Source: Trogon surrucura
Lineage: Eukaryota > Chordata > Aves > Trogoniformes > Trogonidae
Direction: 5' to 3'
Assembly: GCA_020746105.1 (NCBI GenBank)
Contig: CM036634.1
Location: 434,001 to 498,000, forward strand
Length of the DNA stretch: 64,000 nucleotides
Part shown: positions 23,401-32,799 of the stretch, piece after piece
Numbering within the stretch: the first letter of the stretch is position 1
Layout: each line of letters opens with the position of its first letter
Position numbers and translations under genes: made by a program
Notes under the pieces: model-generated
Told to the model about the DNA's origin: nothing
What the model saw: only the letters and a program-made list of their open reading frames with translations
Database searches by the model: none

Positions 23401-25129
23401 CTCTTGGAGTGGCCCTGGGGGGAGGCGAAGGGAGCCCCATGACCTTGGAGCAGGCACAGGGAGGGCTGGGGAAGTCCCAAGGGCACCCTGGAGTGGTCTC
23501 CATTCCACCGGAGAGGCCCTGGAGGGAGCACCGAGGCCAGCCCTGCAGGGCCAAGGGGCTCCTGACCCCTGAGAGCCGCCCCACGGAGGGTCAAAGGGTC
23601 CCCCGAAAGGGTCCCTGTCCCCTCGTAGCAATCCCTGGGGAACGCACGTCCAGCCCGCAGAGCTGGGAGGTCCTTGGGGTGGGTATTTCAAACCTGCGGG
23701 ATCTGTCATGGGTGAAATGCTGCAAGGCTCCGTGCTTGCCCTTCCTGACCTGTGTTTGAAGGATTTAGCGGTTTCAGCAGGATCCCTCGTCGTTGTGCGG
23801 GGCTGATGGGTGCCGGGGCGCTAAGCCAGCAGACCGGCTCCCCCGGCGGGGGCTGGGGCGCTTGAGCTTCGCCTGCCCCGTGGAGCTCCACCACGGGAGG
23901 GGGCTGGCAGGGCCTTGGGAGGTTCCCTGGCAGGACCGAGCGTTCATGCTGCTCCCGGCAGGCGTTTGCTGGAGCTTTTCCCTCCAGGCACACCCATCGC
24001 TGAGCTCCAGAGATCACCCAGCACCTCCCCGGCACCCCGCGGCCAGATATGCTCCCGCCTCTTGGCCCGGGGAGCAGAGAACAGGGACCTCCCTTCCTTT
24101 TGCAGGACTGTTCTGCAGCACCGAGTGTCACAACCTCGTCTCCTCTCCGTGCCCATGTCCCCTCCCCGCGCCCCTTTCTCCGGCCCCGGTTTTGCAGTGG
24201 CTCCCGGAGGATGACTCCGAGTGGCCCAACCTCAGCTCCTCAGTGACACCTCGTGCCTGGGGATGCTCGGCGCAGGCGGGAGGGGTGCAGGCGAAAACAC
24301 ATCCCGGGTGGGGTGGAGAGGAAGAGTCCGAAGCTTTGAGGAGGCTCCAGCAGCTGCGATGCAAAACTTTTCTTTGCCAGAGCAACCCCGAGTCCCGCAA
24401 ACTATCACCAGTGTAAAAGTCTGGCACCCTCTGGATGAGGTACAGCTACTGCTGGGCCACGGGTAGAGGAAAATTTAGCTACAGCAAACGTTCTTTCCGC
24501 CGCAGCCCAGCACTGGCATTGCAGTAATTAGTAGCGAAACCACGAGGATTGCTTGAGCTCATTTGCAAGGTTTCCTTTCGGGATCTCCTCTCTCTCCCCG
24601 GTGAGAGCCAGACAGTGGCACTGCCCCCTAACAGAGCTGGCTGAAAAAGTCAGCAGTGAAAAAAATTCGTCCATTTCCTTCAAAATATTTCCTGCACTGT
24701 ATTAACTCTTGCATGCTAGTTAGAGCAAAAATAATTCAGCGGAAGCTCGTTGCCAGGACGAGGTTGTGCACGTGAAGTCTTAGGCTGCAGTTCAAACACC
24801 TGTTGAAATAAAAAAACCCTTGATGTTACACAGAGATGCGTTAAAGCCTGAGGAACAGGTCATGTTCTTTCAATTAAAAAACTTTGAGTCAGCAAAAACT
24901 TTTGTTCCTCTTTTTTTCTCTGTGGTGCCAGGCCAAGCCATGCAAGAAAAAAATTTCCCTGGAGGGCTCTGATGGCATCAGTCGCTCCCGGGAAGAAACA
25001 CTTACCTGCGGTCAGCAAGTAAGGCTCCCGAGCACTGTCCAGGCAGATGCTGTGGGCACAGAGACAGATGGTGCCTGCTCAGGCTCAGCTCCCACTGGCA
25101 GGGTGGCTGTGGCTGGCACGGTGTGGGAG
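23401..25129. other. Spacer upstream of PRODH
   Basis: No gene recognised. GC falls from the CpG island toward AT-rich DNA at 24480-24900, which includes a CAGTAATTAGTAGCG homeodomain-type motif. This could be distal promoter or enhancer DNA. Confidence 0.5.
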
Positions 25130-26640
25130 TCATAGAATCAAAGAAGGTTGGGGGTTGGAAGGGACCTCTAGAGATCATCCTGCCAGAGCAGGTTCACCCA
25201 GGGCACCCACACAGGAACGCGTCCAGGCGGGGTTTGAAAGTCTCCAGAGCAGGAGACTCCACACCCTCTCTGGGCAGCCTGGGCCAGGGCTCCAGCAGCC
25301 GCACAGCCAAGAAGTTTCTCCTCATGTTGAGGAGGCACTTCCCATGTTCTGACTTAAACCCATTATTTCTTGTTTTATTGCTGGGCACTACCAAAAAAGG
25401 TCTGCCACCTTCCTCTTGACCCCCACCCCTCAGATATTTCTACACGTTAATAAGGTCCCCTCTCAGCCGTCTCCTTCCAAGGCTGAACAGCCCCAATTCT
25501 CTCAGTCTCTCTTCACAGCAGAGATGGTCAAGTCCCTTATCACCCTTGTAGCCCTCCCTTAGATTCTCTCCAGTAGGTGCCTGTCTCTCTTGAACTGGGG
25601 AGCCCCAAACTGGACACAGGATTCCAGGTGTGGTCTCAGCAGGGCAGGGCAGAGCAGAGGGGAGGAGAACCTCCCCAGCCCTGCTGGACACACTTTTCTT
25701 AATGCCCCCCAGGATCCCATTGGCCTCTTGGCCACAAGGGCACATTGCTGTCCCAGAGACACTCACTCTCCACTGAGACTCCAAGGTCTTTCTCCACGCG
25801 GCTGCCTTCCAGCAGGACGTCCTCTGATCTGTCCTGGTGCCTGGAGTTATTCCTCCCCAGACGCAGGACTCTACACTTGTCCTGGTAGAACTCCATGAGG
25901 TTCCCCTTTGCCCAGCTCTCCAGCCTGTCCAGATCTCGTTGGGTGGCAGCACAGCCTGCCGGGGTGTCGGCCACCCCTCCCAGTTTCGTGCCATCAGTGA
26001 ACTTGCTGAGGGTGCACTCTGTCCCCTTGTCCAGGTCGTTGGTGAAGATATCGAACACAACTGGGCCCTGCACTGGTCCCTGGGAAACACCACTGGCCAC
26101 AGGCCTCCAACTTGACTCTGTGCCGCTGAGCACAACCCTCTGACCTCTGTTGCTGAGCCAGTTCACAATCCACCTCACGGTCCAATCATCTATCCCACAT
26201 TTCTTGAGTTTCCCTACGAGGATGTTACGGGGGACAGTGTCGAAAGCTTTACTGAAGTCAAGGTATATGACACCCACTGCTCTCCCTTCATCAGCCCATT
26301 CTGTCACGCCTTTGTCGAAGGATATCAGATTAGTCAGGCAAACTTTGCCCTTGGTAAATCCATGCTGGCTGTTCCTGATGACCTTCTTTTCTTCCAGTTG
26401 ATCAGAGATGGCTTCAGAATGAGCTGCTCCATCACCTTCCCAGGGCTGAAGGTGAGGCTGCCCGGCCTGTAGTTGCCAGGGTCCTCCTTCTTGCCCTTTT
26501 TGAAGACTGGAGTGACACTGGCTTTCTTCCAGTCCTCAGGCACCTCTCCAGTCCCCCAGGATGTTTCAAAGATGATGGAGAGCGGCTCAGCCACAACATC
26601 AGCCAACTCTCTCAGCACACGTGGATGGCATCTGTTAGTC
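25130..26640 (-). mobile_element. CR1 LINE, 5'-truncated, with reverse transcriptase remains
   Basis: About 1.5 kb in minus orientation, 3' end at 25130 (GATTCTATGA on the minus strand). The translated minus strand shows CR1 ORF2: NYRPGSLTFSPGKVMEQLIL, LDFSKAFDTVP, RQ-type finger residues, then FTDGTKLGG where active CR1 has FADDTKLGG. The catalytic Asp pair is therefore altered and a frame change separates the two main pieces near 26415. The full element is normally over 4 kb, so the endonuclease and ORF1 are missing. Inactive. Confidence 0.93.
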
Positions 26641-26985
26641 TTTCTGTGTCGATTGCTGGACTAGGTGAGAGCAAGGATGTAGATGCACGAGGAGGAGATG
26701 CTGTTCTTCCTGGTTAAAGTGGGGGATGAGAGTGAATATTGTGTCACTTTGTGCTGTCGTTTGCTTGTCTGTTGCTCATCTACCTTCAAAGTCAGTTTTC
26801 AGGGTCTCTTAGTGCCAAGAGAGTTTTGGCTTTTCCCTTGAGAGGGATCTGCTTTTCTTTGTCATGTGGGGGAAGCTTAAAAACATGACCCCAACCAACC
26901 CAGACGTGAAGGGAAGCCAAAAGCAAGGGACTCCAGAACGTCCAGAAGAGCCGTGTGTGGTTATTTGCGTGGCCATCACAATGGC
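26641..26985. other. Short spacer between CR1 and the 36-bp repeat gene
   Basis: No gene or repeat recognised, except that the DNA between 26900 and 26985 leads into the CRE-like promoter candidate. Confidence 0.5.
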
Positions 26986-27062
26986 CTCGTGATGTCACAG
27001 TGGGCTCGTGATGTGACGAGCTGTGCGCCAGCGGTTGGCTGAGTCATTCGCTGAGTGACTGG
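26986..27062 (+). promoter_or_regulatory. Candidate promoter with CRE-like and AP-1-like motifs
   Basis: TGATGTCA at 26990-26997 and TGATGTGA at 27009-27016 resemble CRE sites. TGAGTCA at 27040-27046 is a perfect AP-1 site, and TGAGTGA follows at 27052-27058. The four motifs fall within 70 bp, about 180 bp before the first ATG of the repeat frame. No TATA box. Motif clustering is seen; function is inferred. Confidence 0.4.
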
Positions 27063-27230
27063 GCCCTCGAGCGGCAGCGTGGCTGGCAGGCAGAGGACCC
27101 GCAGCGAGGCGAGGGGTTGCCCACCGTGGTGTTGGCAGCCAAAGAGGCGATTGGCAGGTGCGTTGGACGAGGCAGTTGCTGGTGCAAGGTGGTGACGGCC
27201 TTGGTTCCTGTAGCTGCTGCTGGAGTGGAG

Positions 27231-28120
27231 CCCATGCAGGTGGATCCACCTGCAGATGTTGAAGATCCCATGGATGTGGATCCACCTGCTGATCTGGAGG
27301 AGCCCATGGACGTGGATCCACCTGCTGATGTGGAGGAGCCCATGGACGTGGATCCACCTACAGATGTGGAGGAGCCCATGGACGTGGATCCACCAGCAGA
27401 TGTAGAAGAGCTCATGGATGTGGATCCACCTGCTGATGTAGAAGAGCCCATGGACGTGGATCCACCTGCTGATGTGGAGGAGCCCATGGACGTGGATCCA
27501 CCTGCTGATGTGGAGGAGCCCATGGATGTGGATCCACCTACAGATGTGGAGGAGCCAATGGACGTGGATCCACCAGCAGATGTAGAAGAGCTCATGGATG
27601 TGGATCCACCTGCTGATCTGGAGGACCCCATGGACGTGGATCCACCTGCTGATCTGGAGGACCCCACGGATGTGGATCCACCTGCTGATCTGGAGGATCC
27701 CACGGATGTGGATCCACCTGCTGATGTAGGAGAGCCCATGGACTTGGATCCACCTGCTGATGTGGAGGAGCCCATGGACGTGGATCCACCGGCAGATGTC
27801 GAAGAGCCCATGGACGTAGATCCACCTGCTGATGTGGAGGAGCCCATGGACGTGGATCCACCTACAGATGTGGAGGAGCCCATGGACGTGGATCCACCCA
27901 CAGATGTGGAGGAGCCCATGGACGTGGATCCACCCGCTGATGTGGAGGAGCCCATGGACGTGGATCCACCTGCTGATGTGGAGGAGCCCATGGATGTGGA
28001 TCCACCCGCAGATGTGGAGGAGCCCATGGACGTGGATCCACCAGCAGATGTAGAAGAGCCAATGGATGTGGATCCACCTGGTGATTAGGTGCAGCTGATG
28101 GATGTGGATCCTCCCGGATC
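27231..28120. repeat. 36-bp tandem array (about 24.5 units) with 180-bp higher-order copies
   Basis: The unit is GATCCACCTGCTGATGTGGA followed by GGAGCCCATGGACGTG, and nearly every unit has a BamHI-type GGATCC. Units match closely and show no length changes. The blocks at 27361-27420 and 27541-27600 are almost identical and lie five units (180 bp) apart, showing a segmental duplication inside the array. A last diverged unit follows the TAG, at 28089-28120. Confidence 0.95.
27234..28088 (+). CDS. Unrecognised acidic tandem-repeat protein (12-residue unit PMDVDPPADVEE)
   Basis: From the first ATG this frame gives 284 residues that are almost entirely a 12-residue repeat, PMDVDPPADVEE, with 23 full units and a 9-residue end before TAG. 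Variants are few: Ala to Thr, Val to Leu, Pro to Leu, Met to Thr. The frame is open back to 27012 with no ATG, so an upstream exon could feed it. The protein would be very acidic, rich in Asp, Glu and Pro, without Cys or membrane segments, and probably disordered. I do not recognise a family. CRE/AP-1 motifs upstream and AATAAA at 28767 fit a short, unspliced transcription unit. Caution: a 36-bp array keeps several frames open on both strands, so coding status is unproven. Confidence 0.4.
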   Translation: MQVDPPADVEDPMDVDPPADLEEPMDVDPPADVEEPMDVDPPTDVEEPMDVDPPADVEELMDVDPPADVEEPMDVDPPADVEEPMDVDPPADVEEPMDVDPPTDVEEPMDVDPPADVEELMDVDPPADLEDPMDVDPPADLEDPTDVDPPADLEDPTDVDPPADVGEPMDLDPPADVEEPMDVDPPADVEEPMDVDPPADVEEPMDVDPPTDVEEPMDVDPPTDVEEPMDVDPPADVEEPMDVDPPADVEEPMDVDPPADVEEPMDVDPPADVEEPMDVDPPGD

Positions 28121-28766
28121 ATGGCTCCCCTGGCAGCTCCACTTCCCGCCAGGACCTCTCCACTCTTCCCCAGGAGCCCAGCGGCGGTGCTGGAGCAGCC
28201 CCAAGCCAGCGCACTATCGTGCTGCAGCGGGCGCTAGCTTGGAGGCCTGCCCTTCGCGCCAGGCTGCCCGCAGGCTCCCCTGCTCCATCTCCCCGGCACG
28301 GAGGACAATTTGCTGACGGCCGCGGGTGTCGGGAGCCCTCCCTTCCCGCCATCCACCCTCTCCCTACCCCCAACCCTTCTGACGGAATGCCATCTCCTCC
28401 GCTCTGTGCCCGAGGAAGAGGGGAAGAGACAAAGTGGCTCCCGCCGGGCTGCTGTGCCGGGAGGAGTCCCCTCAGAGGGCTGCCGAGGACCCTGGGGCCT
28501 GGAGGTGGATTTCACCGGCCTGAAGGCGAGAAGGCTGCTGGACTGGAGGTTGGAGGGGAAGCCAGACCCTCGGTGTCAGCGCACGAGGAGGGGAAGACAG
28601 AGCCTCGGTGGCAGTGTATGAAGAGCAGCGACTGATCAGAACGAGAGGTCGGAGAGGCAGCCGTTGCCCTGGAGAAGCCGAAGACTGCAGGGTTGTCAGG
28701 GGAAGGGCTGCTCGGCAGCACTAAGGCCCCTTCTCACTGCTCCATCGGTCCTTCTCAAGTTTGAGC
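28121..28766 (+). other. Probable 3' part of the repeat-gene transcription unit
   Basis: GC-rich DNA between the array and AATAAA. After the TAG the same frame runs on to 28316 (VQLMDVDPPGSW, then a Pro/Arg-rich stretch), and a second frame is open from 28102 to 28635. Neither shows a known domain. Treated here as untranslated. Confidence 0.35.
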
Positions 28767-28772
28767 AATAAA
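28767..28772 (+). terminator. AATAAA poly(A) signal candidate
   Basis: GAGCAATAAAAAGTTC lies about 680 nt after the stop codon of the tandem-repeat frame and about 60 nt before a CR1 begins. It is correctly oriented to end a plus-strand transcript. Confidence 0.4.
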
Positions 28773-28828
28773 AAGTTCAAAAGCACCCAACTACTGATCC
28801 AAGAAAGTCAATGCAGACATGAGAGTCC

Positions 28829-29095
28829 CAGAATCTCTGTGGTTGGAAGAGACCTTTAAGCTCATGGAGTCCAGCCATTAACCCAGCACTGCCGGGTCAC
28901 CACTAAACCGTGTCCCTGAGCACCAGACCAACGTGCTGTTTAAATACCTGCAGGGCTGGTGATTGCACGCCGGCCCTGGGCAGCCTGTTCCAATGGCCAG
29001 TGACCCTGTCAGTGAAGAACTTCTTCCCAATCTCCAGCCCAGCCCTCCCCTGGCCCAACTTGCAGCCAGTTCCTCTAGTCCTAAATGCTTTCCCT
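28829..29095 (-). mobile_element. CR1 LINE 3' part, older subfamily
   Basis: CAGAATCTCTGTGGTTGGAA, GGCAGCCTGTTCCAATGGCC and GTGAAGAACTTCTTCCCAAT are CR1 3' sequence in minus orientation. The minus strand encodes the ORF2 end (GLEIGKKFFTDRV, HWNRLPRAGV). It is a different, older subfamily than the copies at 25.1, 29.7 and 36.6 kb. Confidence 0.85.
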
Positions 29096-29324
29096 CTCTT
29101 TTTGTTGGGACTCTGGCCACTGTGCCTGGTCTCCTCTGTGGCATCCTGGCCTCCCAGCCCAGGAAGGGAACTGGTGGGGGGAGTGCGGGGCCATGCCTGG
29201 GCCTTGAGGATGCTGAGGGGCCGGGGGACGCGAGGGCAGCCAAGGGAGCTGCCTCTGGTCGGGAGGGTGGTGACAGCCTGGGACAGGGTGTGCATGCCCC
29301 CTCTCCCTGGAATTACTCTAGGCC

Positions 29325-29458
29325 AGGTCATCTGGGGCTTTGAGCCACCCGGTCCAGTGAAAGACGTCCCTGTCTGAGAGCGGCGGAGTGGACTGGGTGG
29401 GCTTTCAAAGGTCTTTCCAACCCAAGCCTTCCTGTGAGTCTCTTCTATGAGTCTATGA
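29325..29458 (+). mobile_element. CR1 LINE 3' end in plus orientation
   Basis: CCGGTCCAGTGAAAGACGTC and GGCTTTCAAAGGTCTTTCCA, then TTCTATGAGTCTATGAA, give a CR1 end facing right. With the copy at 28829-29095 it forms a head-to-head pair separated by 230 bp of unrecognised sequence. Confidence 0.7.
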
Positions 29459-29689
29459 ATTTTGACTTGGTGGAATTCTGAGAGCAAATTGATTGAAGCA
29501 CTTGCTGTGGTTCTGTGATGCTGGATCTTTATTTCCAAGGCTGTGGTCCATGTTGGGGGGGGGAGGTGGTTTATGAATGGCGGTGTGTGTTGAGCCCTGG
29601 ATCACTCGTGTTGCACGTTGTGTGGAAAAAACAGAGGCCGTGGGCTCCGAATTAGCCAGCCCGGTGACTGTTTTGCAGTTTTTGCCGTA

Positions 29690-30008
29690 GAATCATAGAA
29701 TTATAAAATCATAGATTCATAGAATGTTGGGGTTGGAGGGGACCTCTAGAGATCTTCCTGTCCAGCCCCCTACCAGAGCAGGGTCACCCAGGGCAGCCAC
29801 ACAGGAACGCGTCCGGGCAGGGTTTGAAAGTCTCCAGAGCAGGAGACTCCATACCCTCTCTGGGCAGCCTGGGCCGGGGCTCCAGCACCCTCACAGCCAA
29901 GAAGTTTCTCCTCATGTTGAGGAGGCACTTCCCATGTTCTAACTTAAACCCATTATTCCTTGTTCTATTGCTTGGCACCACTGAGAAGAGAATGTCCCCT
30001 TCCTCTGG
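29690..30008 (-). mobile_element. CR1 LINE 3' end, same subfamily as the 25.1-kb copy
   Basis: Begins with an imperfect run of ATCATAGAAT-type 3' repeats (29690-29725), then the CR1 3' region and the end of ORF2. It aligns by eye along its length with 25130-25430 and 36641-36945. 5'-truncated at about 30008. Confidence 0.92.
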
Positions 30009-30009
30009 G

Positions 30010-32350
30010 TAGCCCGGTCCAGCCCATGGCAAGGGCACCGACATCACAAACGCACCCTGTCTGTTGTATGCCGCACGGAGAACGTACCCTGGGCCTGATA
30101 ACACGTACCCGAGTCGTTCAGCGGGCACGCTCATCTGCACCAGTAGCAGGACAGAGCTGGGGAGAGGCTGTTATCGGTGGCTCGAGAAGCCATAGGATGT
30201 AAAGAAAGTCATTTGAGCATGATATAAACAGTCGAGAAGGGGATTTAGTGCGGGAGCACCCCTTGCCATGCCAGACACCCCATGCTGACAGCATCCCTCC
30301 TCTGTGGTTTCCCTGGAGAGTGCTCATTCAGCTCCTCCTCCACCAGGTGTTTCTCATGCTGATCACTCACCTGACTCGTGCCTGCCAACAGCGCTATCAA
30401 ACAGCTCCCACTCCGCGCTTCCCAGGTTGCAGCCACACCTGGCTCCTCACTTTGTTCAGGGATTTTTTTTCTTCACCTAAGGCTTCCTCTCCTGCCATGC
30501 CACACTTGAGGGAGACCCCCCAGACCCACTAATAGCCACACTCATGGGAACAAACCCCCCGCAGGCTGCACAGGAGCTCCCAGTGCTAGAACAGGGTGTT
30601 CTGAATGGTGATGAGTTGGCTCTGAGAGCTGCCACAGACCCTGCCAGCAGAAAGAGATGCTGGGGTCTTCTCACGCAGCTGATCTCCCGGCTGTCTCGGA
30701 CCTTGCTTGCCCAGCACAGCTGGGATTTGGGAAGCTGGGCTGGGCTCATTTCTACCGGCATTTTCCACTTGCATCCCAATGATTTTCAGTCAATCATTTA
30801 CAGCTCAAGAAATAAATGTTCTCTTGACTCTGCTTTTGAGTTCCAGCAGGTCTGGTGTGGCTCAGCAGCCACGAGACAACACTCAGGTGAATTCCTAGCT
30901 CTATAAAGGTCAAAGCTATATAAAAAAAAAGGAGGTTGCCTCTGAAAGGGCACCTAGGAAATATCTGAGGCAGGGAAAGCCACACCAGACTTCCCACATG
31001 CAGTAGGGGTTTTTTGTTGTTGTTTTTGGTGTTTGGTTTTTTTTTTGCGCAGGCTCCCTCTGGTTTTGTACTCGCTGTAGAAGTGGGTCATGTGAAATGT
31101 CCACGAGTGTGCCTAGGAGAAAAGGAAGGTCAGTGAATGTCTGAAACAATTTTGCTGCACTTAACAGCTGAGAAAGGATCATGCGGGAAGGTTTCTTTGG
31201 AAGTGGGGCCTGGGGAATAGACATAAAAAGCCTTTTTTTTCCTAAGCTGACTCCTTGGCGGGTGAGTTGTTTACGGAGCCTGGATGCCAGAGCGCCTGGA
31301 AGGGAGCCAGCTCTATTTTAGCCCTTCGTAAGTGATTTAAACACCTCGTGCTGAGGGAGCATTCCCATGGAAGCAGTCGGAAGAGGAAATTGAGGGAGAA
31401 GAGCACTTTGGCACAGAGGCGGCGCTGGAGCGTTTGGTGAAGGGGCTGGATGTGCCCCTCCTGCCCCATTAAGAGATCCTGCTGAGATGTGAACCCAGGG
31501 AGATGTGTGCCCAGGGCTAAGGACAGCTCGCCAGCAAGCTTCCCCCCAGGTGATGCTAGCCCTTGCCTGCAAGGACCATCACCTGGCCAGGCTGCAGAGC
31601 TGGGCACCCCATGCTGAGCCAACCCAAAGACCCCTCAGGGGTAGGTATCGGAGCCCGATGTGCCGGCAGCTCGAGGCAGGGGTCCCTGCAGCAGCCAGAC
31701 ATCGCAGGGCTCGGGCTAAGCAGTGCTCTCGAGGATGTAGCGTATAAACTTGAGCCTCCCTCACCCTTGAGGACCTGGCTGTCCCTTATTGATTAATGCA
31801 GGCTCATTCTTCTAAAAATACGCCCTTAATTACCGTGCCTCGGGAAGCAGAGATGCCTCGCGGCAAAACCTCATTGATCTGAGCGCCGCTGCAGCCCCAG
31901 CAAAGCCCCTTTGGTGGCAGAGCCTCGATGTCCACTGCTCAGAGACGGCTCCTTTCTGGAGGCAGGTTTCGGTCTGGTTTGGAGGATGAGTTGATTCCCA
32001 GCTCACAGCAGCTGGTTGACACTTGCTCTTTTCCAAGCATCACTTATTTTTGCTTCTTCACTTTCTGCGTATTCAAGTGAGAGAAGGTAGCCCTGAGTGG
32101 TACTTGGACTTCTCTTCCAGTGGAACAAAGTAGAAGGAATAACATTTGTTTTCCCCTTGCGTTTCTGTCCATAGAAAAAGGGGAAAAGCTGTTCTGGTTT
32201 TGTGCTGTTTTCCCGACTTCCTTCTTTTCACAGGCAAGGACTTTGTAGGAAATATCATGCTTTTCCCTTATTCTCTTGTCCCAGGGAAGCACCAAGCTTC
32301 CACCACAAAGGAAGAGCACAGAGGGGAAGGGCCTGATGCTCAAGTGTGAG
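30010..32350. other. Spacer without recognised gene
   Basis: No coding sequence or clear mobile element recognised. Contains GT/T-rich runs at 31006-31046. Composition is mixed. Confidence 0.5.
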
Positions 32351-32367
32351 AACCCATAAATGCTGAA

Positions 32368-32406
32368 AATTAAAAAAAAAAAGAAAAAAGGAAAAAGAAA
32401 AAAAAG
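32368..32406. repeat. A-rich simple repeat
   Basis: AAAAAAAAAAAGAAAAAAGG and following AAAAAG words. A short low-complexity tract. Confidence 0.8.
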
Positions 32407-32706
32407 TGCAAATAGAATTGAAAATAGATTGACTTTTCTGGGGTCATTTCACCTCTCTGCACTCAGCCTCCCACACTGGGGGCAAGTGACTTGCCGGGTC
32501 CTGGAGATGGAGAGGAGGTTGCTCGAGGGCTCTGTGGTTCTCCTGTCCTCCCACCAGCACCGTGACCCCTCTGGACAAGGGCCAGGCCTTTTGGGAAAAT
32601 TAAGGAGAAAAAGGGAAAAGTAACTGAGGCTGCTGTGCCTGCCTCCTTCCCTGGCCAGCATAAGTGCAGGCATGCTGGCCATCCGTCATCCGACAGACTG
32701 GTGGAC

Positions 32707-32799
32707 TCCTTCTCCTTCTCCTTCTCCTTCTCCTTCTCCTTCTCCTTCTCCTTCTCCTTCTCCTTCTCCTTCTCCTTCTCCTTCTCCTTCTCCTTCTCC
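32707..32799. repeat. (CTTCTC)n hexanucleotide microsatellite
   Basis: About 15 near-perfect hexamer units. On either strand it yields spurious Lys-Glu or Ser-Phe frames. Likely length-variable between individuals. Confidence 0.95.

Noticed and set aside
21907-23709. A 600-codon minus-strand open frame over the PRODH promoter
   Set aside because: It contains PRODH exon 1 but reads through the donor into intron and CpG-island DNA. GC-rich composition removes stops. Only 22789-23109 is supported.
23110-24470. A divergent gene sharing the PRODH CpG island on the plus strand
   Set aside because: The island extends past the PRODH start, but no start codon, splice pattern or known protein appears to the right.
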